A stretch of DNA of 28,753 nt from Halieaceae bacterium (lineage in GTDB: Bacteria > Pseudomonadota > Gammaproteobacteria > Pseudomonadales > Halieaceae). The position numbers were made by a program, and so were the translations under genes. Location of the stretch: assembly GCA_003331685.1 (NCBI GenBank), contig QOPK01000006.1, positions 1 to 28,753 on the forward strand. The letters are read 5' to 3'. How positions within the stretch are numbered: the stretch's first letter is position 1; the number at the start of each line of letters is the position of its first letter. Below are positions 7,781-16,242 of the stretch, in pieces. The notes beneath the pieces are model-generated. The model saw only the letters and a program-made list of their open reading frames with translations. It was not told the DNA's origin and ran no database searches.

Positions 7781-8922
7781 GATGGACCTACCCGGCGCAT
7801 CCACTCACCCAACAGCTGCTCGTAATGAGAATTCGGGAGCAGAAACCCGTCGTGACCATTATCGGTTTCGATGTTGGCGTAGGTGACGGACTTGCCCGCT
7901 GCCATCAGCGCATCTCGAATTTCGATTGATCGCTGAGGCGGAAACCGCCAGTCCGAACTGAACGAGGCCACCAGAAAATTGGCCTGAGCGTGTGCTAGGG
8001 CAGCGGTGAGGTCGCCACCGTGCGCTCCCGCCAGATCAAACAGGTCCAACGCGCGCGTCATCAGGACGTAGGTGTTGGCATCAAATTGGGTAGAGAAGCG
8101 GCTGCCCTGATGTCGTAAATAACTTTCTACCTGAAAGACCCGCTCAGCGTTGTCGTCTGACGCAAAACTGTTCTCTCGCAACTCCCGGCCAAATCGGTCA
8201 CTCATGCCGTCGGCAGACATATAGGTGAGATGGCCGACCATTCGTGCCAGTGCAACGCCCCGCGTTGGCAGTGCACCTGCTGCGAGATAGTCGCCCCCAT
8301 GCCAATCGGGGTCGGAGAGGATGGCGTGGCGCGCGATTTCGTTAAAGGCAATATTCTGCGCAGTGAGGCCCGGCGCTGCGGCCAGTGCGACGCAGTGCTC
8401 GACCCATTCGGGAAAATCGATCGCCCACTGAAGGGCCTGCATGCCGCCCAGACTCCCACCTATGACGGCGGCCCAGCGTGAAATACCCAGGTGCTCGGCC
8501 AGCCACTTCTGGCTGCGAACCCAATCCTGAACCTGGGGTTGTGGAAATTGACCGCCCCAGGACTTTCCTGTGTCTGGGTTGATCGTATTGGGGCCTGAGG
8601 AACCGTCACAACATCCCAAATTATTAGAGCAGACCACGAATAAACGCTCAGTATCGATCGGCTTACCCGGGCCGATTGCCAGATCCCACCAGCCGGGACG
8701 GCGGTCGTCGCCCGCGTGGAACCCTGCAGCGTGATGCGAACCCGATAACGCATGGCAGATCAGCACGGCGTTATCGCCGGCGCTGTTCAGTTCGCCATAG
8801 GTCTCGTAAACCAGTTCGTGACTGGTCAGCACAGCACCGTTGGCGAAAGTGAAAGGCATGTCGCATCTGGCGATCTGTGGCGTGACCAGACCGACGCTGC
8901 CGGCGGAGGGCGTCTCGCTCAT
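7777..8922 (-). CDS. metX: Homoserine O-acyltransferase MetX (probably O-succinyltransferase)
   Basis: MetX acylates homoserine, the first committed step from homoserine to methionine. The 381-residue protein is an alpha/beta-hydrolase with nucleophile S157 ([13 protein letters not shown]), D324 (FSSDWRFPP) and H357 (DNGHDGF) as the expected triad. The oxyanion-side [11 protein letters not shown] and the [11 protein letters not shown] motif are typical. Relatives in pseudomonads are annotated as succinyltransferases, so succinyl-CoA is the likely donor, but acetyl-CoA cannot be excluded by eye. The segment normally reading LGGC/N-G-S/T-x-GP is [11 protein letters not shown] here, with Cys104 where a Gly is usual. 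It is coupled to metW through ATGA and starts one base after the yggT stop. Confidence 0.95.
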   Translation of the reverse strand: MSETPSAGSVGLVTPQIARCDMPFTFANGAVLTSHELVYETYGELNSAGDNAVLICHALSGSHHAAGFHAGDDRRPGWWDLAIGPGKPIDTERLFVVCSNNLGCCDGSSGPNTINPDTGKSWGGQFPQPQVQDWVRSQKWLAEHLGISRWAAVIGGSLGGMQALQWAIDFPEWVEHCVALAAAPGLTAQNIAFNEIARHAILSDPDWHGGDYLAAGALPTRGVALARMVGHLTYMSADGMSDRFGRELRENSFASDDNAERVFQVESYLRHQGSRFSTQFDANTYVLMTRALDLFDLAGAHGGDLTAALAHAQANFLVASFSSDWRFPPQRSIEIRDALMAAGKSVTYANIETDNGHDGFLLPNSHYEQLLGEWMRRVGPS

Positions 8923-8923
8923 A

Positions 8924-9517
8924 TCAGAGCCCGAAAACCAGGCCCGGAGGTAAGCCCACGGTGAGCGCGGCGTGTCGCAGACCGATTTGCACGACGTTAA
9001 TACCGATGAACACCAAGATGGGCGAGAAGTCGATGCCGCCCATGTTGGGGAGCAGTGAGCGCAGGGGTGCCATGACGGGCTCGGAGATCTGCCAGATCAA
9101 CTCGATAGCGGGATGGCGGCTTCCGGGTGCGATCCAGCTGACAATAATCATGGCGATCAAAATAAAAAAGTATAGATTCACCAGCAGCGCGACGACGCCG
9201 ATGAGACCCCAGAGCAAGACGGTTGCGAGGCCGGGTAGCGCCCAGCGCTCTCCCCCTATCCAGGCTATACCCATCAGAATCAGTGACTGCAGGAGCACAG
9301 CCAGTACCCACACAGCCCAGTCAATTCGGCCGGTAGCGGGCAGCGCCCGGCGCAGGGGCGTTAGCAGCGGGTTGGTCAGTTTCACAATCATTTGTGACAG
9401 GGGGTTGTAGAAGTTCACCCGAGATGCGTGAAGGACCCCGCGCAGAATCACCACAAACAGCAACAGTGCGCCCAGATTGTGAATTAGATACAGCGATATT
9501 TCCGTGCCGGCAGTCAT
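8924..9517 (-). CDS. yggT: YggT-family integral membrane protein
   Basis: The YggT family consists of small inner-membrane proteins of unclear function. They have been linked to osmotic/potassium homeostasis in some bacteria and to cell shape or division in others. This 197-residue protein has the typical duplicated architecture: each half has membrane segments followed by a conserved block, [20 protein letters not shown] in the first and [20 protein letters not shown] in the second. About four to six hydrophobic segments are visible. It overlaps proC by one base (TAATG) and lies directly before metX, the same proC-yggT-metX order as in Pseudomonas. Confidence 0.93.
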   Translation of the reverse strand: MTAGTEISLYLIHNLGALLLFVVILRGVLHASRVNFYNPLSQMIVKLTNPLLTPLRRALPATGRIDWAVWVLAVLLQSLILMGIAWIGGERWALPGLATVLLWGLIGVVALLVNLYFFILIAMIIVSWIAPGSRHPAIELIWQISEPVMAPLRSLLPNMGGIDFSPILVFIGINVVQIGLRHAALTVGLPPGLVFGL

Positions 9518-10344
9518 TAGCCGAACTCCTCTCCTAAGGCTTTAGCGCGCGCGGCGCATTGCCGCACTGCTTCTGCTACCACCGCATCAAAATCATTGGC
9601 CTGAAGTGATTGCAGCGCCCGCGCGGTGGTGCCGCCGGGGCTGGTCACATTTTCGCGTAGCGTGGCAACCGGCTCCTTGGCCTGAGCTGCCAACGATGCG
9701 GCACCGAGAGCGGTCTGCACCGTCAGCGCCATCGCAACCTCCTCCTCAAGCCCCAGCTCCTTCCCTGCCTTAGCAATGGCTTCAATCAGTGCAAAAAAAT
9801 AGGCCGGGCCGCTGCCCGATACGGCGGTTACCGCATCGAGCAAATCTTCGCGAGCCACCCAAACCGTTTTACCCGCGGCGTTGGTGACTTGTTCGGCGAG
9901 TTCCCGGTGGGCAGCATCGACGGAGTCGGGTGCATACAATGCGCTCGCACCCAACCCAATCATGGCTGGTGTGTTGGGCATGCAGCGAATGATCGATGCG
10001 TCTCCGCCCAGCTGAGACTGGAGCGAGCTGATTGGGATCCCGGCCGCAATAGAGAGCAGCGCAGTGCGAGGCCCCAGCTGGTCTTTAATCGCAGTCAGCG
10101 CGGCGGGGATGACTTGTGGTTTTACCGCGGCCACCACCAAGTTTGCATCCTCGAACAGCTTGTCAGGTGAGGTGCTGACGTGTGACAGACCCATGGCTGA
10201 TAGGCGCGACAAGGCTGCCTCGCTGGGGTCGCTGGCTCGGAGGCGGCTTGGAGAAATTCCCTCGGCCATCAGACCGCTGATCATGGCTCTGGCCATATTT
10301 CCGGCGCCTAGAAATGCGATAACAGGTGCCACTTCAGATGACAT
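9517..10344 (-). CDS. proC: Pyrroline-5-carboxylate reductase ProC
   Basis: ProC reduces pyrroline-5-carboxylate to proline with NAD(P)H, the last step of proline synthesis. The protein (275 residues from the ATG at 10344) has an N-terminal Rossmann fold with FLGAGNMARAMISGL, then AVKPQ, SIAAGIP, RCMPNTPA and the C-terminal helical domain with the catalytic-loop signature VTAVSGSGPAYFF and NVTSPGGTTARAL. A GTG at 10365 would add seven residues (282 total) and shorten the gap to yggS to eight bases. Neither start has an obvious Shine-Dalgarno, so the N-terminus is uncertain while the identity is not. The stop overlaps the yggT ATG by one base. Confidence 0.95.
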   Translation of the reverse strand: MSSEVAPVIAFLGAGNMARAMISGLMAEGISPSRLRASDPSEAALSRLSAMGLSHVSTSPDKLFEDANLVVAAVKPQVIPAALTAIKDQLGPRTALLSIAAGIPISSLQSQLGGDASIIRCMPNTPAMIGLGASALYAPDSVDAAHRELAEQVTNAAGKTVWVAREDLLDAVTAVSGSGPAYFFALIEAIAKAGKELGLEEEVAMALTVQTALGAASLAAQAKEPVATLRENVTSPGGTTARALQSLQANDFDAVVAEAVRQCAARAKALGEEFG

Positions 10345-10373
10345 GGGAAGGTGGGTATCCGTCACAAACGAGC

Positions 10374-11096
10374 TTAATTATACCGCGCCCCAAAAATATC
10401 TGTGCCGACACGAACGATGTTCGCGCCTTCACTGACAGCAGCCTCCAGATCTCCCGACATGCCCATAGACAGAGTATCGAGCTGGGGCAGGGAGTCAGAC
10501 AGCTGAGCCATAAGTTCGCTTAATTGACGAAAGGGCTCGCGCTGCTCGGCCTGGTTAGTGGTCGCAGCGGGAATCGTCATTAATCCGCGTAGCGTCAGCC
10601 CCGGTAGTTCGTTGATGGCTGCGAGCAGCTCAGGTGCCGCATCGGGTGCAACGCCAGATTTGCTGTCCTCGTTGGAGGTGTTGACCTGCACCAAGACATT
10701 CAGTGGGGCTTTGTCGTCTGGGCGCTGCTCACTGAGTCGGCGGGCTACTTTTAAGCGATCAATACTGTGCACCCAGTCACTCACCTCGGCGATCAAGGCA
10801 GTTTTATTGCTCTGGATTGGACCAATGAAGTGCCAGTAAAGCGGCAGGTCGGCGAGCGCAGCCGCTTTTTCTACCATTTCCTGTGCGTAATTTTCACCAA
10901 ACGCAGACAAACCGAACCCATGGGCCCGTCGGACGAGCTCGGAGGGCTTGGTTTTACTGACTGCCAGCAGCGAAACGGTTCCTGTAGCGCGCCCCGACGC
11001 CTTTTCCGCCGCCCGAATCCGGCGGTCCACTTCTGATATATTGCGCTTAAGTTCAGTCGGCATCATGGTGGCATCATAAGGAAGTTGATTCGCCAT
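10374..11096 (-). CDS. yggS: PLP homeostasis protein, YggS/PLPBP family
   Basis: YggS binds pyridoxal 5'-phosphate on a lysine and balances the PLP pool and amino-acid levels; no enzyme activity is established. It folds as a single alanine-racemase-like barrel. The 240-residue form shows the PLP lysine in LLAVSKTKP (about residue 48), GENYAQE, WHFIGPIQSNK, VQVNTSNEDSKSG, GLMTIP and the phosphate-binding LSMGMSGD. ATGs at 11066 and 11063 would give 229-230 residues, nearer the E. coli length, and none of the starts has a clear ribosome-binding site. It is the first gene of the minus-strand run and is divergent from pilT across only 31 bases, so the two promoters must overlap or lie within the genes. 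Confidence 0.94.
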   Translation of the reverse strand: MANQLPYDATMMPTELKRNISEVDRRIRAAEKASGRATGTVSLLAVSKTKPSELVRRAHGFGLSAFGENYAQEMVEKAAALADLPLYWHFIGPIQSNKTALIAEVSDWVHSIDRLKVARRLSEQRPDDKAPLNVLVQVNTSNEDSKSGVAPDAAPELLAAINELPGLTLRGLMTIPAATTNQAEQREPFRQLSELMAQLSDSLPQLDTLSMGMSGDLEAAVSEGANIVRVGTDIFGARYN

Positions 11097-11127
11097 GTGC
11101 TAGCCCGGCACTGGCGGAGAATGTGAA

Positions 11128-12168
11128 ATGGATATCACTGACTTACTCGCTTTCAGCGTCCAGCAGGGCGCGTCAGACCTGCATCTTTCGGCAGGCCTTC
11201 CTCCGATGATCCGGGTGGACGGCGACGTTCGCCGCGTCAACGTGCCCGCCCAGGATCACGCGGAAGTGCAGGCGCTGGTCTACGACATTATGAACGACCG
11301 TCAGCGAAAGGACTTTGAAGAGTTCCTGGAGACGGACTTTTCTTTCGAGGTGCCCGGCGTTGCGCGCTTTCGTGTCAATGCCTTTAATCAGAACCGCGGC
11401 GCGGGCGCGGTATTCAGAACGATTCCCTCGGAGGTGCTTTCAATGGAGGCCCTGGGCATGGGCCAGGTGTTCCGAGAGATCTCCATGATACCCAGAGGTC
11501 TGGTGCTGGTCACCGGGCCGACGGGCTCAGGTAAGTCCACCACGTTGGCTGCGATGATCGACTTCATCAACGACAGCCGCTACGACCATATCCTCACGAT
11601 CGAAGATCCGATTGAGTTTGTGCACGAGAGCAAGCGTTGTCTCGTGAATCAGCGCGAGGTCCACCGCGACACGCTGGGCTTCTCAGAGGCGTTGCGCTCA
11701 GCGCTCCGGGAAGACCCGGACATTATTCTGGTGGGCGAGATGCGAGACCTCGAGACGATCCGTTTGGCGCTCACGGCGGCAGAGACCGGTCACCTGGTCT
11801 TCGGCACGCTGCATACCACCTCTGCGGCCAAGACGATTGACCGTGTGATTGACGTTTTTCCAGCGGCCGAGAAAGCCATGGTGCGCTCGATGCTGTCGGA
11901 GTCTTTGCAGGCTGTCATTTCACAAACCCTGCTGAAGAAAAAAAGTGGCGGTCGGGTTGCGGCGCACGAAATCATGCGCGGCACACCGGCGATCCGAAAC
12001 CTGATTCGCGAAGACAAAGTGGCGCAGATGTATTCGGCCATTCAGACAGGCCAAGCTATTGGCATGCAAACCATGGATCAGTGCCTGCAAGGACTGGTCG
12101 AAAAGCGCCTTATTACGGTGGAGGCCGCACGCGAGAAAGCGCGGCAACCTGACAGCATTACGTCCTGA
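11128..12168 (+). CDS. pilT: Type IV pilus retraction ATPase PilT
   Basis: PilT is the hexameric cytoplasmic ATPase that drives pilus retraction, and so twitching and DNA uptake. The 346-residue protein opens with the family's ITDLLAFSVQQGASDLHLSAG. Walker A is GPTGSGKST (130-138), followed by an Asp box TIEDPIEFVH, a Walker-B-like segment DPDIILVGEMRDLET, a His box (GHLVFGTLHTTSA), and the C-terminal AIRNLIRE helix diagnostic for retraction ATPases. A GGAGA ribosome-binding site precedes the ATG. A pilU partner is often next to it in gammaproteobacteria but is absent here: the downstream gene ruvX is convergent with a gap of only three bases. Confidence 0.96.
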   Translation: MDITDLLAFSVQQGASDLHLSAGLPPMIRVDGDVRRVNVPAQDHAEVQALVYDIMNDRQRKDFEEFLETDFSFEVPGVARFRVNAFNQNRGAGAVFRTIPSEVLSMEALGMGQVFREISMIPRGLVLVTGPTGSGKSTTLAAMIDFINDSRYDHILTIEDPIEFVHESKRCLVNQREVHRDTLGFSEALRSALREDPDIILVGEMRDLETIRLALTAAETGHLVFGTLHTTSAAKTIDRVIDVFPAAEKAMVRSMLSESLQAVISQTLLKKKSGGRVAAHEIMRGTPAIRNLIREDKVAQMYSAIQTGQAIGMQTMDQCLQGLVEKRLITVEAAREKARQPDSITS

Positions 12169-12171
12169 TGC

Positions 12172-12591
12172 TTATTGCTCGTTGAGCCAAGTAGTCAATA
12201 TGATGGTCGCGGCTTCATCATCGATTGGTTTGGCCGCGAAATCGCCATTGTGCCCCGATGCCAATGCGGCCGCTTTGGCTTCGCGACTGGAGAGCCGCTC
12301 GTCGACCAAGGTCACGATACGCTGATACCGGCCCTCGATCTGACGCGCGAATTTCATCACTCTCTGGCTGATGTCGCTCTCTGATCCATCCATGTTAAGG
12401 GGATGACCGACGACCACCCGCTGTGGTTGCCACTCCTCAACTAATTTGGTCAGTGCGTCCCAGTCCGGCACCCCGTCTCGTGCGCCGATAATCGCCAACG
12501 GCTGCGCCGTTCGCGACAGGGTGTTGCCCACCGCCACCCCCATGTTGCGCAAGCCGTAGTCAATTGCCAAAACAGTTTCGTGGGCGGTCAC
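12172..12591 (-). CDS. ruvX: Putative pre-16S rRNA nuclease / Holliday-junction resolvase-like protein (YqgF/RuvX)
   Basis: YqgF has a RNase H fold and acts in maturation of the 16S rRNA 5' end; the RuvX name reflects a proposed resolvase activity. The 139-residue protein has the N-terminal acidic motif LAIDYGLRNMGVAVG, VVVGHPLNMDGSES, the catalytic-type LVDERLSS and the C-terminal DDEAATIIL. Length matches the family (E. coli 138). The start is GTG at 12591, two bases after the yqgE stop. The yqgE-yqgF pair is highly conserved. Confidence 0.94.
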   Translation of the reverse strand: MTAHETVLAIDYGLRNMGVAVGNTLSRTAQPLAIIGARDGVPDWDALTKLVEEWQPQRVVVGHPLNMDGSESDISQRVMKFARQIEGRYQRIVTLVDERLSSREAKAAALASGHNGDFAAKPIDDEAATIILTTWLNEQ

Positions 12592-12593
12592 AA

Positions 12594-13178
12594 TTAGGCA
12601 TGCCCCGCTTCAGTACTTAACAGATCGATATTGATACCCAATTGTCGTCCCGCCGCAGTCAGGCGATCCTCGACGGCACTCCGGAACAGAATGTCGGGGT
12701 CTGCCTTCACGGTCAGCCAGCTGTTTTCCGCCATTTCGGCCTCGAGTTGGCCGCCTGACCAGCCGGCATAGCCCAGCGCCACCAGATAATCTTCGGGGCC
12801 TTCGCCGGCCGCGATAGCACAGAGAATATCCCGCGACCCGGTGAGGCTCATTTCATCAGTCACGGGCTGGCTTCCCTCCCAGTGGCGTTCGCCGCGATGC
12901 AAGACGAAACCGTGATCGGTGGCTACTGGCCCGCCCGCCAGAATCGAGGTGTCTGGACACGCTGAAGAGATATCAATATTAAGGTGGGTCAACATATCGC
13001 TAAGCCCAACATCCAGGCAGCGATTCACGACAATGCCCATCGCGCCCTGTTCGTCATGGTGACAAAGATAAGTGAGTGAGCGGTTAAAAAAGCCGCTGCC
13101 AATCACGGGCGTGGCCATGAGGAAGTGCCCCCGTAGCGATTCCGGCGATTGACTGAGGTTTGCGCGTTGGTTTGACAT
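12594..13178 (-). CDS. yqgE: UPF0301 protein YqgE (AlgH family)
   Basis: This is a conserved cytoplasmic protein of unknown biochemical role, called AlgH in pseudomonads from a link to alginate regulation. The 194-residue product has the family blocks GHFLMATPVI, FNRSLTYLCHHDEQGAMGIVVNR, GGPVATDHGFVLH and the C-terminal YAGWSGGQLEAEMAENSWL. The length is normal. It sits 14 bases after the TonB-like gene and just before ruvX, the gshB-tonB-yqgE-yqgF order known from Pseudomonas. Confidence 0.94.
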   Translation of the reverse strand: MSNQRANLSQSPESLRGHFLMATPVIGSGFFNRSLTYLCHHDEQGAMGIVVNRCLDVGLSDMLTHLNIDISSACPDTSILAGGPVATDHGFVLHRGERHWEGSQPVTDEMSLTGSRDILCAIAAGEGPEDYLVALGYAGWSGGQLEAEMAENSWLTVKADPDILFRSAVEDRLTAAGRQLGINIDLLSTEAGHA

Positions 13179-13192
13179 GGTGGCTGGCTCCG

Positions 13193-13864
13193 TCAGCGAC
13201 GAAATTGCCAGGTGCGGATGATATCGAGTTGCTGTGTTTCGCGCGCCAATGCTCGCGGAAAAGGTGCAAAGGGCGCCAGCTTCTCGACGGTATCGACGGC
13301 CGCTCGGTCTAGCGCCACGGATCCTGAACTTTCCAATAAATCAATTTGTTGCAAGGAGCCATCACTGCGGACGCTCACCTTGAGTCGCACATCGCCATCA
13401 CCATGGCGCAGTGCCAGGTTCCGATAGTAGGCGTTGCCAAAATGCTCGATGTCGGCTTGCCACTGAAGCAGATAGTCGGCGTCCAGCGCCGCACGCGCGG
13501 CCATAGAGGCTTGCTGGGGGCTGGCAGCGGCCGACATGGTCAGTCCAGATGGCATCATCGAAGCTGAGACAGGCCCAGTTCGCTCTAGGAGCGGCGTTTC
13601 TTGTGTAGGCGGCGTCATGGGCGCTGTTTGATAGAGAGAACCGAGTTGATTCGCCGTGGCTTCAGCTTGCGCGACCTCAGGTGCTTCGGCGGCGGGCGCT
13701 AGGAGTACGGTGACTGCACGGTTTGCGACCTCTCGTGCAGAGTCTCCCGCTGGAGACATCAGGAAGCCAAAAATCACCACTAGGTGGATGCCCAGCGATA
13801 GCAGGAAAGCGGGTGGCAGTCCCGTGCGAGGAGCCAGGATTACCGCGGGTGTTATGCGGTTCAG
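13193..13864 (-). CDS. TonB-like energy transducer, apparent CTG start
   Basis: TonB-family proteins couple the proton motive force to outer-membrane receptors. The C-terminal domain (about residues 140-223) has the TonB_C pattern: GDVRLKVSVRSDGSLQQIDL, SSGSVALDRAAVDTVEKLAP and the end IIRTWQFRR. A Pro/Ala/Gln-rich linker covers about 45-120. The first ordinary start in frame (GTG at 13780) would cut through the membrane anchor; reading further upstream restores it (LPPAFLLSLGIHLVVIFGF, residues 16-34) back to a CTG at 13864-13862. That CTG overlaps the gshB stop TGA by four bases (CTGA) and has AGGGG seven bases before it, so I take it as the start (223 residues). The neighbours match the tonB3 locus of Pseudomonas. 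The partner receptor is unknown. Confidence 0.8.
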   Translation of the reverse strand: MNRITPAVILAPRTGLPPAFLLSLGIHLVVIFGFLMSPAGDSAREVANRAVTVLLAPAAEAPEVAQAEATANQLGSLYQTAPMTPPTQETPLLERTGPVSASMMPSGLTMSAAASPQQASMAARAALDADYLLQWQADIEHFGNAYYRNLALRHGDGDVRLKVSVRSDGSLQQIDLLESSGSVALDRAAVDTVEKLAPFAPFPRALARETQQLDIIRTWQFRR

Positions 13865-14814
13865 GAGGGCGCCCCTGTCAGCGGCAAGCTGTCGAGAAGC
13901 TGGCCTGCAATATCCAGCCCAGACTCCGCCTCGATTTCCCGGAGGCAGGTCGGGCTGGTGACGTTAATTTCGGTGAGGTAGTCGCCGATTACATCGAGGC
14001 CAACAAAGTAGAGCCCGCGCTCCCTGAGGGTAGGCCCAACTTGATCGGCAATCCACTGATCTCGCTCTGTGAGCGGCTGCACTCTGCCGGAACCACCGGC
14101 GGCGAGATTGCCTCGACTCTCGCCTGCAAGAGGGACTCTTGCCAGAGACCGCGGCACAGCTTCTCCGTTGATCATCAGAATTCGTTTGTCACCCTCTTGA
14201 ATGGCAGGTAGATATTGCTGTGCCATGATTGTTTGCCTGCCGGATTGGGTGAGCGTCTCCAAAATGACGCTGACATTCGGGTCACCGGGCTGCGCGCGGA
14301 AGATCGCACTGCCACCCATGCCATCCAATGGTTTGAATATCACGTCGTCGTGTTGTGAGTGAAAGGCTCTTAAGCGATCCATATCGCGGCTGACCAAAAG
14401 CGGTGGGCAGCACTCTGGAAATTCAGTGGCGAACAGCTTTTCATTGCAATCCCTCAAGCTTTGGCAGCGGTTAACCACCAGGGTGCCTTCCCGCTCGGCC
14501 CGCTCCAGTAGATAGGTGGCGTAGATGTACTCCATGTCGAAAGGCGGGTCTTTGCGCATGAGTACCACGTTGAGTTCGGCGAGCCGCAGCGTGGTTTCGT
14601 TATCGAGATCACACCAGTGCTCAGCATTGCGATGAACCGTCAGGGGGCGGGCAGTAGCCATGGGCTGCTCTGCGTCGAGAAACAGGCCGTCCGGCTCGAT
14701 ATAAAACAGTGTCCAGCCACGGTCCTGTGCCGCCCACAGCAGCGCCAAAGTGGTATCTTTTTTGTAGTGAATGGAGGCAATGGGATCCATTACCACACCG
14801 AGCTTGAGGCTCAT
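13861..14814 (-). CDS. gshB: Glutathione synthetase GshB
   Basis: GshB ligates glycine to gamma-glutamylcysteine with ATP, the second step of glutathione synthesis. I place the start at the ATG at 14814, preceded by AAGGA at about six bases; upstream codons in frame lack homology. The 317-residue protein opens with LGVVMDPIASIHYKKDTT and has PPFDMEYIYATYLLE, the ATP-grasp motifs FKPLDGMGGSAIFR, QQYLPAIQEGDKRILMINGE and the Gly-rich ESRGNLAAGGSG, and ends with the metal- and product-binding INVTSPTCLREIE. Length equals the family norm (E. coli 316). It is followed by the TonB-like gene with a four-base overlap and is divergent from the hydrolase operon. Confidence 0.95.
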   Translation of the reverse strand: MSLKLGVVMDPIASIHYKKDTTLALLWAAQDRGWTLFYIEPDGLFLDAEQPMATARPLTVHRNAEHWCDLDNETTLRLAELNVVLMRKDPPFDMEYIYATYLLERAEREGTLVVNRCQSLRDCNEKLFATEFPECCPPLLVSRDMDRLRAFHSQHDDVIFKPLDGMGGSAIFRAQPGDPNVSVILETLTQSGRQTIMAQQYLPAIQEGDKRILMINGEAVPRSLARVPLAGESRGNLAAGGSGRVQPLTERDQWIADQVGPTLRERGLYFVGLDVIGDYLTEINVTSPTCLREIEAESGLDIAGQLLDSLPLTGAPS

Positions 14815-14864
14815 TCGCGGTCCTTCTTGGAACGGGGCTGGATATCTTGCGATCCACAGCAATT

Positions 14865-14896
14865 CCCCGCAAGCTCTCACCGCCCGAAAAGCGGGG
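14865..14896. repeat. Inverted repeat in the gshB / hydrolase divergent region
   Basis: CCCCGC (14865-14870) and GCGGGG (14891-14896) flank 20 bases in the 108-base gap between the divergent gshB and alpha/beta-hydrolase genes. It could be a regulator site or chance in GC-rich DNA; no convincing -10/-35 pair was seen for either gene. Confidence 0.25.
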
Positions 14897-14922
14897 TATT
14901 TTGTGGTTTTCTGAGGAGCGCT

Positions 14923-16242
14923 ATGGACCTGTTGTTTGTCATTGTCGCGTGCGTGAGCCTGCTGTGTGCCGTCACTGCGGTGCTGCAGGTTCGCCAGATC
15001 GGCTGGGCCGTCTGGCTCTGGTTCTTTTCCGGATGGGTAACCGGCGAGCTGGCCGCCTGGCTTATTGGGTCGCAGATGGTTTTTGTCGCACTCTGCGTGC
15101 TATTGATCGGCACCGGGGCACCAGGCTTTGCCTTCGGACTATCCTGCTTTTTGGCGGCCTGGGGTCTGCTGGCGTGGGCGCTCAGGGACGGCTTTGATGC
15201 CGGTACGGCTTTTCATCGGGCGCTGCGTGTTGCGCTCGGCGCGGATTTTTTGAATCACATCCCGGAGCCAAGGCGGGCCAGGCTGACCGAACAGATTCAT
15301 AGCCGAGAGTGGTTATGGCCGTTTCGTTTTCGTCGCCCCGGCGTGCGCTATGTGCGCAATGTGAGTTATTCCACGGGAGGAAAGCGGGGGTTGCTGGACA
15401 TCTACACCCCGGTGACTCAGGGAGCGCGACGACCGATATTGCTGCATGTGCATGGCGGCGCTTGGATGATGGGTCACAAGTCCCATCAAGGACAGCCGCT
15501 GCTGCACCGCATGGTTGAGCTGGGCTGGGTCGGGGTGTCTATCAATTACCGGCTGGCCCCTCGGGACGCCTACCCTGCCCAAATAATCGACGTCAAAAAG
15601 GCCATTGCCTGGGTTAAAACCCACATCGAGGAATACGGCGGTGACCCGGACTTCATCGTCGTCACGGGAGGCTCAGCGGGGGGGCATCTCTCTCTCCTAG
15701 CAGGCCTTTCCTCCGGTCATGCCGCCTGGCAGGTAGGCTTTGAGGGCGCGGATACTGCGGTGCAGGGTGTGTTGGCAATGTATCCGGTTGTGGATCTCAC
15801 CAACCGGCACGGCATTCGCCAGCAGGCCAGTATGGATGGATTCATCAGCCAAAAGATCATCCAGCAAACCCGAGAGGCGGCACCGGCAGTGTTCGAGGAT
15901 GGCTCGCCCATCTCCTGGATCCATCGTGAAGGCGTCGCCGAGGCAGCCCCCCCGTTTTGTATTGTTCAGGGAACCCACGACTCGCTGGTATGGGTTGAGG
16001 AAGTGCGGCGCTTCGTTGCTGAATTTGCGCCGCTCACCAGTGTGCCGCTCGTCTATGCAGAGCTGCCTCGTGCGCAGCATGCCTTTGAGATTTTTCATTC
16101 GCCCCGCACCAGTCATTTTTTAAACGCGGCGTCGGCGTGGTTGGAATGGGTGCGCGCACAGCATGCAGAACAATCTTTAGCTTCCTGCGGCATATCCGAA
16201 ACGCCTGAGACAGAGCCGCACAGAGGGAGCTCGCATGATTGA
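14923..16242 (+). CDS. Membrane-anchored alpha/beta hydrolase (HSL/BD-FAE-like esterase)
   Basis: The 439-residue product has an N-terminal membrane part with about three hydrophobic segments (1-22, 27-50, 52-86) and a C-terminal carboxylesterase domain. The catalytic domain carries the oxyanion motif HGGAW (177-181), INYRLAPRDAYPAQ, nucleophile S251 in GGSAGG, D353 in GTHDSLV and H386 in AQHAFE, a complete hormone-sensitive-lipase-type triad. The natural substrate cannot be told from the sequence. I chose the ATG at 14923 with GAGGAG just upstream; the frame is open further up inside gshB antisense sequence but without homology. The 3' end overlaps the amidohydrolase ATG by eight bases, so both are likely co-translated and may act in one pathway. 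Confidence 0.85.
   Translation: MDLLFVIVACVSLLCAVTAVLQVRQIGWAVWLWFFSGWVTGELAAWLIGSQMVFVALCVLLIGTGAPGFAFGLSCFLAAWGLLAWALRDGFDAGTAFHRALRVALGADFLNHIPEPRRARLTEQIHSREWLWPFRFRRPGVRYVRNVSYSTGGKRGLLDIYTPVTQGARRPILLHVHGGAWMMGHKSHQGQPLLHRMVELGWVGVSINYRLAPRDAYPAQIIDVKKAIAWVKTHIEEYGGDPDFIVVTGGSAGGHLSLLAGLSSGHAAWQVGFEGADTAVQGVLAMYPVVDLTNRHGIRQQASMDGFISQKIIQQTREAAPAVFEDGSPISWIHREGVAEAAPPFCIVQGTHDSLVWVEEVRRFVAEFAPLTSVPLVYAELPRAQHAFEIFHSPRTSHFLNAASAWLEWVRAQHAEQSLASCGISETPETEPHRGSSHD

Noticed and set aside
14617..14922. N-terminal extension of the alpha/beta hydrolase (102 extra codons)
   Set aside because: It runs antisense through gshB and the ATG at 14923 has a good ribosome-binding site and begins the membrane segment.
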